A stretch of 33,751 bases of DNA, taken from assembly GCA_028825025.1 (NCBI GenBank), contig JAPKAX010000009.1, positions 1-33,751 on the forward strand, given 5' to 3'. The notes beneath the pieces are model-generated. The model ran no database searches and had not been told where the DNA came from. It saw only the letters and a program-made list of their open reading frames with translations. Shown here one piece after another: positions 24,849 through 33,397 of the stretch. Numbering within the stretch: the stretch's first letter is position 1; each line of letters starts with the position of its first letter. The translations under genes and the position numbers were made by a program. This stretch comes from Rhodospirillales bacterium (lineage in GTDB: Bacteria; Pseudomonadota; Alphaproteobacteria; Rhodospirillales; Casp-alpha2).

Positions 24849-26571
24849 TCCCGTAACCCTAGCCGTTCTTAAGGGCCGACTTGAGCAAATTGCAGATGAA
24901 ATGGATGCTACCTTATTTCGAAGTGCCTTCAACCCAATCATTGCTGAAGCCCACGATGCTTCTCATGGCATTTACGATGCCATAACCGGTAAAACATTAG
25001 TGCAAGGTAAATCCGGCCTTCCGGTTTTTGTAGGTGCGATGGCATTTGCGGTAAAAGCTGTAATCGATAAAGCAGCAAAAGATGGTAACCTTTCAGAAGG
25101 CGATGTTTATATTTTTAACGACCCGTATGATGGCGGCACGCACTTATCTGACTTTAAACTCGTGAGCCCTTATTACCGGGACGGTAAGCTGTATTGTTAT
25201 TTGGCATCGGTTGGTCACTGGCACGATGTGGGTGGAAATGTGCCGGGTAATTATAATCCAGAAGCAACTGAGTGTTTTCAGGAAGGTATGCTTATCCCAC
25301 CGGTTAAACTCATTGAAGCCGGTAAATTTAGACAAGATATTGTCGATATTATGCAGGCAAACTCTCGTCAACCGATCAGTCTATATGGCGACCTGAACGG
25401 CCAAATTAACGCCCTTGAATTGGGTGAGCGCCGCTTAACCGCATTGTTGGACGAATATGGTGACGCCACCGTTCAAGATGCATTAGTCGAGCTGCAAGTC
25501 CGTGCCGCACAGTTGATGCGAATGAACATTGCCGAACTTCCTGATGGTACATACTCGTGCGACGACTGGCTGGATAACGACGGCATTGTTGATGAGCCGC
25601 TTAAAATTGCACTCGATCTGACCATTTCAGGCGAGACCATGATGCTTGATTTTTCACGATCATCCCCGGCTTGCGCTGGACCGGTTAATATTTCTCTTTC
25701 GACGGCGGTTGCTTCTGTTTATGTGGCAATTAAGCACGTGTTTAACGATGTTCCGGCAAACTCTGGCGTTCTTGATCCCATTGAAATTGTTATTCCAGAG
25801 CATACAATGCTTGCCGTTAAAGCCCCTAAACCCGTGGGTGGCTATACAGAAACGATTTTGCGGCTGATCGATGTTGTTTTTGGTGCGATGGCAAAAGTAG
25901 CTCCTGAACGGAGTAATGGATGTGCGTATGGAACCATTAATGCGTTGTCTTTAGCGGGGCACCGCCGGGATGGTCGACGCTGGGTGATGTTTAGCTTCTT
26001 TGGCGGTGGTCATGGTGGACACCCAGAAGGGGATGGCCTTAATCATGGCAACGCACCGATTTCAACAGCAACCATTCCCCCGTTGGAAATTTTGGAATCC
26101 GCATACCCTATGTTCTTCACTAAATGGGCATTACGCCCCGATAGCGGCGGAGCCGGACAGAACCGGGGCGGCTTGGGTGCTATTTACGAAATAGAATTGT
26201 TAGAAGAAAACGCTGACGTCTTTTTGTTTGGGGAACGCGGGCGTTATGCGCCAGCGGGTGTTCATGGGGGTGGGTATGGGGCTCTCAATACATTCAGTTA
26301 CGAACAAGATGACGGATACCACAAGCCGCCCATGGTATCCAAAATGGTTGGTATTAAAATCAAAAAAGGACAACACCTACATTTGGAAACCCCCGGTGGC
26401 GGAGGTTACGGAAAGGCAAGTGAACGCGACCCCAAAGCCGTCGTGCGCGATGTTGGGTTGGGCTATGTAACTCCTGAAGGGGCAAAGCGTGATTATGGTG
26501 TTGTATTAAATAAAAACGGAACGGTCGATCAAGAACAGACCGATAAATTAAGGGCATCGGTATCTCAATGA
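24823..26571 (+). CDS. hyuB: Hydantoinase B/oxoprolinase family protein (HyuB)
   Basis: This is the B subunit of ATP-dependent hydantoinases, 5-oxoprolinase, and acetone/acetophenone carboxylase-type enzymes. The 582-aa protein has the family start IDPVTLAVLKGRLEQIADEM, the conserved VGAMAFAVKAVIDKAAKDGN then FNDPYDGGTHLSDFKL, HVFNDVPANSGVLDPIEIVI, and the C-terminal glycine-rich RPDSGGAGQNRGGLG and HLETPGGGGYG. The start is ATG 24823 with AGGAG six bases away (a second ATG at 24826 is equally possible). It overlaps the lyase gene and joins HyuA by ATGA. B-before-A order is seen in many bacteria. Which amide or carbonyl compound is used is not visible. Confidence 0.93.
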   Translation: MMQRTLMIDPVTLAVLKGRLEQIADEMDATLFRSAFNPIIAEAHDASHGIYDAITGKTLVQGKSGLPVFVGAMAFAVKAVIDKAAKDGNLSEGDVYIFNDPYDGGTHLSDFKLVSPYYRDGKLYCYLASVGHWHDVGGNVPGNYNPEATECFQEGMLIPPVKLIEAGKFRQDIVDIMQANSRQPISLYGDLNGQINALELGERRLTALLDEYGDATVQDALVELQVRAAQLMRMNIAELPDGTYSCDDWLDNDGIVDEPLKIALDLTISGETMMLDFSRSSPACAGPVNISLSTAVASVYVAIKHVFNDVPANSGVLDPIEIVIPEHTMLAVKAPKPVGGYTETILRLIDVVFGAMAKVAPERSNGCAYGTINALSLAGHRRDGRRWVMFSFFGGGHGGHPEGDGLNHGNAPISTATIPPLEILESAYPMFFTKWALRPDSGGAGQNRGGLGAIYEIELLEENADVFLFGERGRYAPAGVHGGGYGALNTFSYEQDDGYHKPPMVSKMVGIKIKKGQHLHLETPGGGGYGKASERDPKAVVRDVGLGYVTPEGAKRDYGVVLNKNGTVDQEQTDKLRASVSQ

Positions 26572-28634
26572 GTGATCAAGCAAAATATATAGTTGGTGTT
26601 GATGTTGGTGGCACATTTACCGATGTGTTTTTTCTGGATGAACAAAGCGGCGAATGTTCCGTCGCCAAAGTCCCTTCAACCCGACCCAACCAATCTAAGG
26701 GCTTCATTGAAGGTATTAGGTCTGGCGTCGAAGATTTTTCTGAACTTGCTACTGTTGTTCATGGAACCACTGTTGGCACCAATGCACTGCTGGAGCGCAA
26801 AGGAGCTAAAACTGGTATTATTACGACCGAAGGATTCCGCGACGTTCTTGAAATGCGCCGCCGGGACCGGCCAACAACTTGGGGGCTTTGGGGTCAGTTT
26901 GAACCCATTATCCCCCGCAACTTACGACTAGAGGTTCCGGAACGAACGCTTGCCGATGGAACAATTTATAAGGCTGTAAACCCTGATGACGTAAAAGCCG
27001 CCGCTCAAGAATTAATTGATGCTGGAGCTGAATCCGTTTGTGTTGCTTTCATGAATTCCTATGCTAATTTCGACAACGAACAAATCGCGGTTAAAGCTGT
27101 ACGCGATATTTGGCCGAACGAGCACGTAGTTGCTTCAAGTGAAATATTGCCTGAAATTCGCGAATTTGAACGCACATCAACAACAGCTTTAAACGCCTAT
27201 TTGCAGCCCCCCGTTGGCAACTACTTACAGCGCTTAGAAACAGCCCTTCAAGACGATGGTTTCAAAGGGCAAGTTTTGATCGTTCAATCGAACGGCGGTG
27301 TTATGTCTGTTGATGTGGCTCGGCGTTTGCCAGTGCGCACGGCCCTTTCCGGGCCGGCTGCTGGTGTCATTGCCAGTGCTTATATCGCTACCGTTGCTGG
27401 GTTCCCAAATGTCATTACGTGTGACATGGGTGGCACAAGCTTTGATGTTTCTTTGGTTGCTGATGGCGAAAGTTCGCTTAGTGCTCAAACATCCATTGAT
27501 TACGGAATGATTATCCGAACCCCAATGATTGAGATTACGACCATTGGCGCTGGTGGCGGCTCCATTGCTTGGGTTGACCGGGGTGGGTTGTTACAAATCG
27601 GGCCAGAATCAGCAGGTTCAGACCCGGGACCCGTCTGTTACGGGCTTGGCAATGATCGTCCTACCGTAACCGATGCAAACCTTGTTCTGGGGCGCATTAA
27701 TGCAGACCGTCCGATCGGCGGGAAACTTGATCGATTGGATGTGGGTGCGGCAAAATTAGCGATTGAAGCCCATGTAGGAAAACCTTTAGGGCTCGAGATA
27801 ATGGAAGCGGCTGAAGCCATTGTTCGTGTTGCAAATTCAAAAATGGCAGGCGCGATCCGATTGGTTTCTGTTGAACGTGGTCACAGTCCTAACGAATTCT
27901 CGGCCATGCCTTTTGGTGGTGGTGGAGCTCTTCATGCAGGTGCGTTAATTAAAGAAGTGGGATTGAAAAGCGCCCTCGTTCCTCGCTATCCGGGTGTAAC
28001 CAGCGCTTTGGGCTGTACAATTGCTGACATGCGCCATGATTTTGTTCAAACCATAAGCTGCATGCTCGCCGATATGGATATTGCAGGTCTGCAAAACCAC
28101 ATGGGTGAAATGGCGGCTGAAGGAAGAAAGCTGCTTGAGGATGCAAAAGTCAAATTTGGCTCTCTTGATACAGTGTTCGAATTGGATATGTCCTATTTGG
28201 GTCAAACCCATACAGTCGATGTTGCTTTGCCTGTTGAATTTAAAAACGGTGTTGTTCCTGTTTCCGTTAAATTAATCGAAGAAAGTTTCATCGCAAGATA
28301 TGCGCAGGTTTATGGCCGTCCATTGGAAGGTATTCCTGTTCGGGTTCTTAATCTTCGGGTTTCCGTTATTGGCCGTCGATCAAAATTTGACTTACAGCTT
28401 TTAGCGCCTAAAGGTGACAACAGCATTAAAGATGCTGTGCTTGGGCACCGGGATGTTTGGGTCGATGGCGGCTGGCATCAAGCAACGCGGTATGAGCGAT
28501 TGGTGCTGCCTGTTGATGCTGAAATTTTCGGCCCGGCGTTATTAGAACAGCCCGACACAACCATTTTCATCGAGCCTGATTTGGTTGGTACCGTCGATAG
28601 TTATGGTAATCTTATTATTACCCGTCAGGAATAG
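26568..28634 (+). CDS. hyuA: Hydantoinase A/oxoprolinase family protein (HyuA), ATP-binding subunit
   Basis: This is the ATP-using partner of HyuB (688 aa, normal length). The sugar-kinase/actin-like phosphate loop is at YIVGVDVGGTFTDVFFLD (DVGGTFTD, residues 12-19), then VVHGTTVGTNALLERKG. The middle domain shows GPAAGVIASAYIA, then CDMGGTSFDVSLVADGES and TIGAGGGSIAWVDRGG. The C-terminal domain has FGGGGALHAGALIKEVGL. Known members phosphorylate an amide or enol oxygen so that HyuB can open or carboxylate the substrate. The ATGA overlap with HyuB implies a 1:1 complex. Nothing is missing in the motifs seen. Function in this cluster is inferred from neighbours only. Confidence 0.94.
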   Translation: MSDQAKYIVGVDVGGTFTDVFFLDEQSGECSVAKVPSTRPNQSKGFIEGIRSGVEDFSELATVVHGTTVGTNALLERKGAKTGIITTEGFRDVLEMRRRDRPTTWGLWGQFEPIIPRNLRLEVPERTLADGTIYKAVNPDDVKAAAQELIDAGAESVCVAFMNSYANFDNEQIAVKAVRDIWPNEHVVASSEILPEIREFERTSTTALNAYLQPPVGNYLQRLETALQDDGFKGQVLIVQSNGGVMSVDVARRLPVRTALSGPAAGVIASAYIATVAGFPNVITCDMGGTSFDVSLVADGESSLSAQTSIDYGMIIRTPMIEITTIGAGGGSIAWVDRGGLLQIGPESAGSDPGPVCYGLGNDRPTVTDANLVLGRINADRPIGGKLDRLDVGAAKLAIEAHVGKPLGLEIMEAAEAIVRVANSKMAGAIRLVSVERGHSPNEFSAMPFGGGGALHAGALIKEVGLKSALVPRYPGVTSALGCTIADMRHDFVQTISCMLADMDIAGLQNHMGEMAAEGRKLLEDAKVKFGSLDTVFELDMSYLGQTHTVDVALPVEFKNGVVPVSVKLIEESFIARYAQVYGRPLEGIPVRVLNLRVSVIGRRSKFDLQLLAPKGDNSIKDAVLGHRDVWVDGGWHQATRYERLVLPVDAEIFGPALLEQPDTTIFIEPDLVGTVDSYGNLIITRQE

Positions 28635-28643
28635 GTGAGACGC

Positions 28644-29249
28644 ATGATTCAATTTGATCCGAAACGAACTGGTTTTGTTATTTGCGATATGCAAAATGAT
28701 TTTGTTCACCCAGAAGGGGCATATGCACGAGCCGGACAAAAGTCTGCCGCCATTGCTGCCCTTCCTCCGCGTCAGAAAACGGTTGCGGATGCTGCTCGGA
28801 AAACGGGGGCATGGGTTATTTCAACGCACTTTACTTTGGTTCCGGGCAAGGGGGGAAAACCTTTTATTTCGGAACATCTTCATAAAAAACGTCCCTTCCT
28901 TGGGAAAGGAGATTTCGTTCCGGGTAGCTTTGGTCAGGACTTGATTGAAGAACTTCAACCTGCAGATATGAAGGTCGAAAAAGTAGCCTTTTCAGCCTTT
29001 TTCATGAGCCGCCTAGAATGGGTTTTACGCCGCGCTGATTTGGAAACACTTTTGTTTTGTGGCATCGTCACTAATGGCGGCGTTGCTTCAACCGTTCGCG
29101 ATGCACATGTTCGGGATTTCAAGTGCATTGTCTTAGAAGATGGATGTGCCGCTTTTAGTGAAAACGACCATACGTCGACCATCGGTTCCCTTTCTACAAT
29201 CGCAACCATTGCCACCTGCGCTGATGCTGTGGCTGCATTCGAAGGATAA
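28644..29249 (+). CDS. Isochorismatase-fold hydrolase lacking the nucleophilic Cys
   Basis: This 201-aa protein belongs to the isochorismatase/cysteine-hydrolase superfamily. Catalytic Asp15 is in CDMQNDF and Lys113 in VEKVAFSAFF. In amidohydrolases such as N-carbamoylsarcosine amidase and maleamate amidase, a Cys sits in a TxxCV motif. Here the segment is IVTNGGVASTVRDA, with Gly146 at that position. The protein thus resembles the true isochorismatases, which lack the Cys, more than amidases in this respect; its length and GVASTVRDA surroundings are otherwise amidase-like. ATG 28644 is chosen over GTG 28635 because GGTGAG precedes it. It lies between hyuA and the second flavoprotein gene. 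Confidence 0.87.
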   Translation: MIQFDPKRTGFVICDMQNDFVHPEGAYARAGQKSAAIAALPPRQKTVADAARKTGAWVISTHFTLVPGKGGKPFISEHLHKKRPFLGKGDFVPGSFGQDLIEELQPADMKVEKVAFSAFFMSRLEWVLRRADLETLLFCGIVTNGGVASTVRDAHVRDFKCIVLEDGCAAFSENDHTSTIGSLSTIATIATCADAVAAFEG

Positions 29250-29252
29250 CAA

Positions 29253-30650
29253 ATGGCAGTTCTTTCATCCGAAGGCGTTGAGTTTAAAATATCAGTCCCC
29301 GTTGTTGTCATCGGCGCAGGCGCGTGTGGTATGACGGCGGCACTTACTGTGGCTGATGCGGGGGTTGAGGTTCTTGTTCTTGAACGGGATTCCGTCCCCC
29401 AAGGCTCAACCGCTTTATCATCGGGGATGATCCCTGCCTGTGAAACATATATTCAGAAAGCTAAAGGTGTCGAAGATACCGTTGATGCTATGACTGCTGA
29501 TATTCTAAGCAAAGCCCACAATGAAACCGATGCGGACATGGTTAAAGTCCTGTGCCAAGAATCTGGCCCGGCGATCAACTGGTTGACGGAAACACATGGT
29601 GTTGAGCTTGCCTTGGTAGACGGGTTTTTATATCCCAACCACAGCTATTTACGCATGCACGCTCCCGCATCCAGAACCGGTGCTGATTTGATCGGCTCGA
29701 TGACACAAGCTGTCGAGCGGGCAGGAGTTGATGTTTTAACCGATTCAACAGTTACTGATTTGTATGCCGACACAACAGGACATATTTCCGGAATTCGTTT
29801 CACAAGACCAGATGGAACCATTGAGTTGCTGGGGTGTTCGGCTCTGATACTTGCGTGCAACGGATTTGGCGGTAACCCAGAAATGGTCAAACAGTTAATC
29901 CCTGATATGGCAGACGCCAATTATTTTGGCCACACCGGAAACCAAGGCGAAGCCATTCAATGGGGTGAAGCGCTGGGTGCTGCTATGGCCGATTTAGGGT
30001 CCTACCAAGGTCACGGTTCCGTTGCTCATCCACATGGAATTTTGATCAGTTGGGCGCTTATGATGAACGGTGGTATTCAAGTTAATATTCATGGGCAGCG
30101 ATTCTCGAACGAGCATCAAGGGTATTCTGAACAAGGGCGACGGGTCATCGCACAACCAAAATCCATTGCTTGGAATATTCTAGACGCCCGGCTTTATAAA
30201 ATGGGCCAAGGCTTTGAAGATTTCCGCCAAGCGGTATCAGCTGGTGCTCTTATCAAAGCCGATACGCTTTCCGAACTTGGAAATAAATGCGGCTTACCTG
30301 AAGACAGTTTAGCTGCAACGTTGAACGAAAATTCTGAATTGTCATCGGGGAAAGGCACAGATTCTTTTGGACGTGACTTTACATCCAAACCAGACTTACA
30401 GCCGCCTTATTATGCAGTAAAAGTAACGGGGTCGTTATTTCATACGCAAGGGGGATTAGTGGTTGATGCTAATGCGCGTGTTTTGCGCCCAGACAACTCC
30501 CCGTTGCCTAATCTATATGCGGGTGGGGGCGCTGCGCGGGGTATTTCTGGCCCATCCGACTGGGGGTATCTATCTGGTAACGGGCTTCTAACCGCGGTTG
30601 CTCTGGGGCGCATTGCAGGGTGTTCAGCAGTGGAGCTTTGCTCTGATTAA
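29253..30650 (+). CDS. FAD-dependent oxidoreductase, fumarate reductase/3-ketosteroid dehydrogenase-like (copy 2)
   Basis: This 465-aa flavoprotein is a close paralogue of the gene at 16792. The GxGxxG motif lies at the same residues (21-26, VVVIGAGACGMTAAL) and long stretches match, e.g. YYAVKVTGSLFHTQGGL and PSDWGYLSGNGLLTAVALGR. The substrate domain reads HTGNQGEAIQWGEALGAAMA and LGSYQGHGSVAHPHGIL, where copy 1 has MGSYQGFGAVVTPLMIHL. The substrate region therefore differs and could give a second specificity. Its ATG lies three bases after the preceding stop, with AGGAT upstream, so it is the last gene of the 23967-30650 operon. No signal peptide or redox partner domain. Reaction direction (reduction or dehydrogenation) is not visible. 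Confidence 0.92.
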   Translation: MAVLSSEGVEFKISVPVVVIGAGACGMTAALTVADAGVEVLVLERDSVPQGSTALSSGMIPACETYIQKAKGVEDTVDAMTADILSKAHNETDADMVKVLCQESGPAINWLTETHGVELALVDGFLYPNHSYLRMHAPASRTGADLIGSMTQAVERAGVDVLTDSTVTDLYADTTGHISGIRFTRPDGTIELLGCSALILACNGFGGNPEMVKQLIPDMADANYFGHTGNQGEAIQWGEALGAAMADLGSYQGHGSVAHPHGILISWALMMNGGIQVNIHGQRFSNEHQGYSEQGRRVIAQPKSIAWNILDARLYKMGQGFEDFRQAVSAGALIKADTLSELGNKCGLPEDSLAATLNENSELSSGKGTDSFGRDFTSKPDLQPPYYAVKVTGSLFHTQGGLVVDANARVLRPDNSPLPNLYAGGGAARGISGPSDWGYLSGNGLLTAVALGRIAGCSAVELCSD

Positions 30651-31082
30651 GGCTGCCTATGCCTAGCCGTCATATCAATTCCTCAAGGATATTCCATCAC
30701 TATTGAATATATGCACCAACTTCGCATCGATGTTGAATTAAACTTTATCTCCGGCTTTCTTGTCTGAGGTACTGGGTAAGCTTGCAATAAATGAGTGCAC
30801 ATCATCTGTTCTTATATGTCATTACGTAATATGTTATCTCCAGAAATTTAGAGACCAATTTAATACCTCATGTTTAAAGTTAATGGGTTTTTTTTTAGAG
30901 AGTAAAATAAAGAATTTGATTTACGACGGTGTCAGCGCGTTTGGGGACATTTTTGAGAAGACAGCGGGCTTTGATTTGTATAGACAAGCTTGTTGAATTC
31001 TCAGTGGTGATGAATTGGTATTAAATTTTGAATGAATTATCAGTATTGTATTTAGAGCTTAGAACATGAAAAGGATCATTCT
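30651..31082. other. Intergenic stretch between the catabolic operon and the amino-sugar genes
   Basis: No recognisable gene on either strand. A plus-strand frame with a TTG start (30760-30996) has no clear ribosome site and no family likeness. A run of nine or ten Ts at about 30886-30896 has no stem before it, so it is not a clear terminator. AAGGAT at 31071-31076 is the ribosome site of the next gene. Confidence 0.5.
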
Positions 31083-32258
31083 GTGAGTTTGCGAACTGAA
31101 TTTGAACCCTTTTTTTTAGGTGTAGATGGTGGCGGTACAAGTTGCCGTACCCGTCTGTGCAATATGGCGGGGGTCGAGTCGGGTGTCGGTGTTGCGGGAA
31201 GCGCTAATACCACTTTGGGCGTCGATGCTGCATTTCATAAAATAGTTATAGCAATAAAAATGGCTGTTCTTGATGCGGGGCTCATTGATCAATGTTTTGG
31301 CCGCATTTATGCCGGATTAGGTCTAGCCGGTTTATCCTTGCGCCGTGATTATGAAGCCGTCAATTCATATCATCACCCATTTGCAGAACTTTCTGCTGAA
31401 ACTGATGCTTATATCGCCTGTTTAGGTGCGCATCAGGGGCAAGATGGGGGAGTTCTAATTATTGGCACCGGTAGCTGTGGATTATTAATAATGGGTAATA
31501 GTTCTGTTGCCGTCGGAGGGTGGGGCTATTTGATGTCAGACCTTGGCAGTGGCGCGCAATTGGGTCGCTCTGCATTGCGTGGTGCTCTTGAAGAGTGTGA
31601 TGCGTTGTTACCCAAATCAGGTTTAGGTACTGCGCTTATGGCGCATTTTGATGAAAACCCAGAATCACTGGTTACTTGGTCTGAAACAGCAACACCAAAA
31701 TCCTACGGGAGTTTTGTTCCTGAAATTATTAGCCATGCAATTAATAAAGATGAAGCAGCTATCGCCCTCGTAAATTCAACAGCTAATGACATAGAACGAA
31801 TGATCTTGACGCTTATTTCAAAAGGAGCTGCGAAAATTGCTCTAATTGGTGGCCTTGCTGAGCCGATGCTGCCGTGGCTTTCAGAAACAGTTTTGGGTTA
31901 TTTGACGAAAGCGAAGGGTGACCCATTGGACGGTGCTTTGATGTTAGCTCGACAGAAATACAAGCTGGTCGAAGAAGGATTGTTGAGCCAACGACAAGGA
32001 GCAGGGACATTTGTTTCGTCGAGGGTTGAGCAGCTGTTAACAGAGCTGACGGGTTATAGGGAAGATATGGCGGCTTGGGGTATGGCCCCAGATGTTCATG
32101 GCGAGCATAATCTTCCCGTTGTTCAGAACATCAATCTAATCAGTGCACCCATTACCATGATCCAGTTCTTTTATCTTTTTGCCAAATCGCTCTCTCTCGC
32201 AAGAGGGATGAACCCCAATGCTCCTGAGCATCTTCTTAAAGTGGCGGAAACAACATGA
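31083..32258 (+). CDS. BadF/BcrA-type N-acetylglucosamine kinase fused in frame to GntR and SIS-deaminase fragments
   Basis: Residues 1 to about 292 are a complete BadF/BadG-type sugar kinase: FFLGVDGGGTSCRTRL, GRIYAGLGLAGLS, GGVLIIGTGSCGL, WGYLMSDLGSGAQLGRSALR, IALIGGLAEPMLPWL and the natural end GDPLDGALMLARQK. Residues about 293-333 are a different protein: LVEEGLLSQRQGAGTFV and RVEQLLTELTGYREDMAAWG, the wing and first UTRA segment of a GntR regulator. Residues about 334-391 are the C-terminus of a SIS-domain (NagB-II type) aminosugar-phosphate deaminase: LPVVQNINLISAPITMIQFF and LARGMNPNAPEHLLKVAET. Two deletions that kept frame explain this best. The kinase part may work; deaminase and regulator are lost. 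GTG 31083 has AAGGAT upstream. It overlaps nagA by ATGA. Confidence 0.85.
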   Translation: MSLRTEFEPFFLGVDGGGTSCRTRLCNMAGVESGVGVAGSANTTLGVDAAFHKIVIAIKMAVLDAGLIDQCFGRIYAGLGLAGLSLRRDYEAVNSYHHPFAELSAETDAYIACLGAHQGQDGGVLIIGTGSCGLLIMGNSSVAVGGWGYLMSDLGSGAQLGRSALRGALEECDALLPKSGLGTALMAHFDENPESLVTWSETATPKSYGSFVPEIISHAINKDEAAIALVNSTANDIERMILTLISKGAAKIALIGGLAEPMLPWLSETVLGYLTKAKGDPLDGALMLARQKYKLVEEGLLSQRQGAGTFVSSRVEQLLTELTGYREDMAAWGMAPDVHGEHNLPVVQNINLISAPITMIQFFYLFAKSLSLARGMNPNAPEHLLKVAETT

Positions 32259-33397
32259 TGGAAGCTTTAAGCGGCGGGCAAATATTTGATGGGCAATCAA
32301 TCATCAACGATTATGCAGTCCTTATTGAAGACGACAAAATTGTTTCTGTCATTCCAATTAGTGACATTCCACAAGCTGCCAAGGTTATTGATCTTGAAGG
32401 AAGCCTGCTTGTTCCCGGATTTATTGATATACAAGTCAATGGTGGCGGTGGCGTGATGTTGAACGACAAATCTGATGTTGATACATTGAAGATAATCGCT
32501 GAAAGCCATCGCCAGTTTGGCACAACGGCCATGCTCCCCACATTGATAAGTGATGATTTTGTGACTATGCGCGCCACGGCAGATGTAATTTCAAAGGCTA
32601 GGCAACAAAAAATACCGGGTATCATTGGTGTGCACTTTGAAGGGCCATATCTGAGTATCAAACGAAAAGGGGTTCACGATCCCTTAAAAATTCGCCCCTT
32701 TGAAGATCAAGCAAAGGCACTTTATTGTGAACCTGATCTGGGAGTGGTTATTGCAACTCTTGCTCCTGAAAACTGCCCAGAAGGTTTGATACGCGAATTA
32801 TCAGAATCAGGTGTTCGTGTTTTTGCGGGGCATACCGCAGCAAATTATAAAGAAATAAAACACGCAATTACAGAAGGACTGATTGGTTTTACGCATCTTT
32901 TTAACGCAATGACACCAATGGAAAGCCGTGCCCCCGGTGTTGTTGGTGCTGCGCTTGAAGATGCTGAAACGTGGTGTGGCCTTATCGTTGATGGAATACA
33001 CGTCCATCCCGCCACCTTAAAAGTTGCCATTAGCGCCAAACAAGTGGGGAAGATGGTGCTCGTTACCGATGCCATGTCGACGGTCGGAGCAGTAGAACAA
33101 ACGTTCACCATTCGGGGTGAAGCAATAACCGCCATTAATGGCGTTTGTGCGACGGCTGATGGCACTCTGGCTGGATCTGATTTGAATATGGCTTCTGCGG
33201 TTCGAAATACGGTGGAGCTTTTGGGGCAGCCCATTGAAGAAGCCTTACGGATGGCATCCTTATATCCGGCAGAACTGTTAGGGCTGTCAGGCACCGTGGG
33301 ACAGATCAAAACTGGTTTTCAGGCAGATCTTGTTTTGTTGGATAACGCGCTGCGTGTAAAAAGAACTTGGATCTCAGGTCAAGTTCAGTTTCACTAA
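32255..33397 (+). CDS. nagA: N-acetylglucosamine-6-phosphate deacetylase
   Basis: NagA removes acetate from GlcNAc-6-phosphate. The 380-aa protein is full length: LLVPGFIDIQVNGGGGVMLN, metal ligand Glu in GVHFEGPYLS, His in VFAGHTAANY, His in FTHLFNAMTPMESR, catalytic Asp in VLVTDAMSTVG, then ATADGTLAGSDLNMA and ASLYPAELLGL. ATG 32255 overlaps the preceding stop; a GGCGGA site precedes it. Upstream lies the kinase part of the fusion gene that would supply GlcNAc-6-phosphate. The following step, deamination by NagB, survives here only as a C-terminal scrap. So the pathway must use another deaminase elsewhere or end at glucosamine-6-phosphate. Confidence 0.95.
   Translation: MMEALSGGQIFDGQSIINDYAVLIEDDKIVSVIPISDIPQAAKVIDLEGSLLVPGFIDIQVNGGGGVMLNDKSDVDTLKIIAESHRQFGTTAMLPTLISDDFVTMRATADVISKARQQKIPGIIGVHFEGPYLSIKRKGVHDPLKIRPFEDQAKALYCEPDLGVVIATLAPENCPEGLIRELSESGVRVFAGHTAANYKEIKHAITEGLIGFTHLFNAMTPMESRAPGVVGAALEDAETWCGLIVDGIHVHPATLKVAISAKQVGKMVLVTDAMSTVGAVEQTFTIRGEAITAINGVCATADGTLAGSDLNMASAVRNTVELLGQPIEEALRMASLYPAELLGLSGTVGQIKTGFQADLVLLDNALRVKRTWISGQVQFH

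Noticed and set aside
21399-29249. Aerobic nicotinate pathway end (maleate isomerase plus maleamate amidase)
   Set aside because: Both proteins lack the catalytic cysteines those enzymes need, and the hydroxylase and ring-cleavage genes are absent.
21399-29249. Standard N-methylhydantoin/creatinine degradation operon
   Set aside because: HyuA and HyuB fit, but the racemase-like and amidase-like proteins lack their nucleophiles, and the lyase and flavoproteins have no place in that pathway.
30760-30996. A 78-codon plus-strand frame with a TTG start
   Set aside because: No clear ribosome site, unusual composition and no recognisable family; kept as intergenic.
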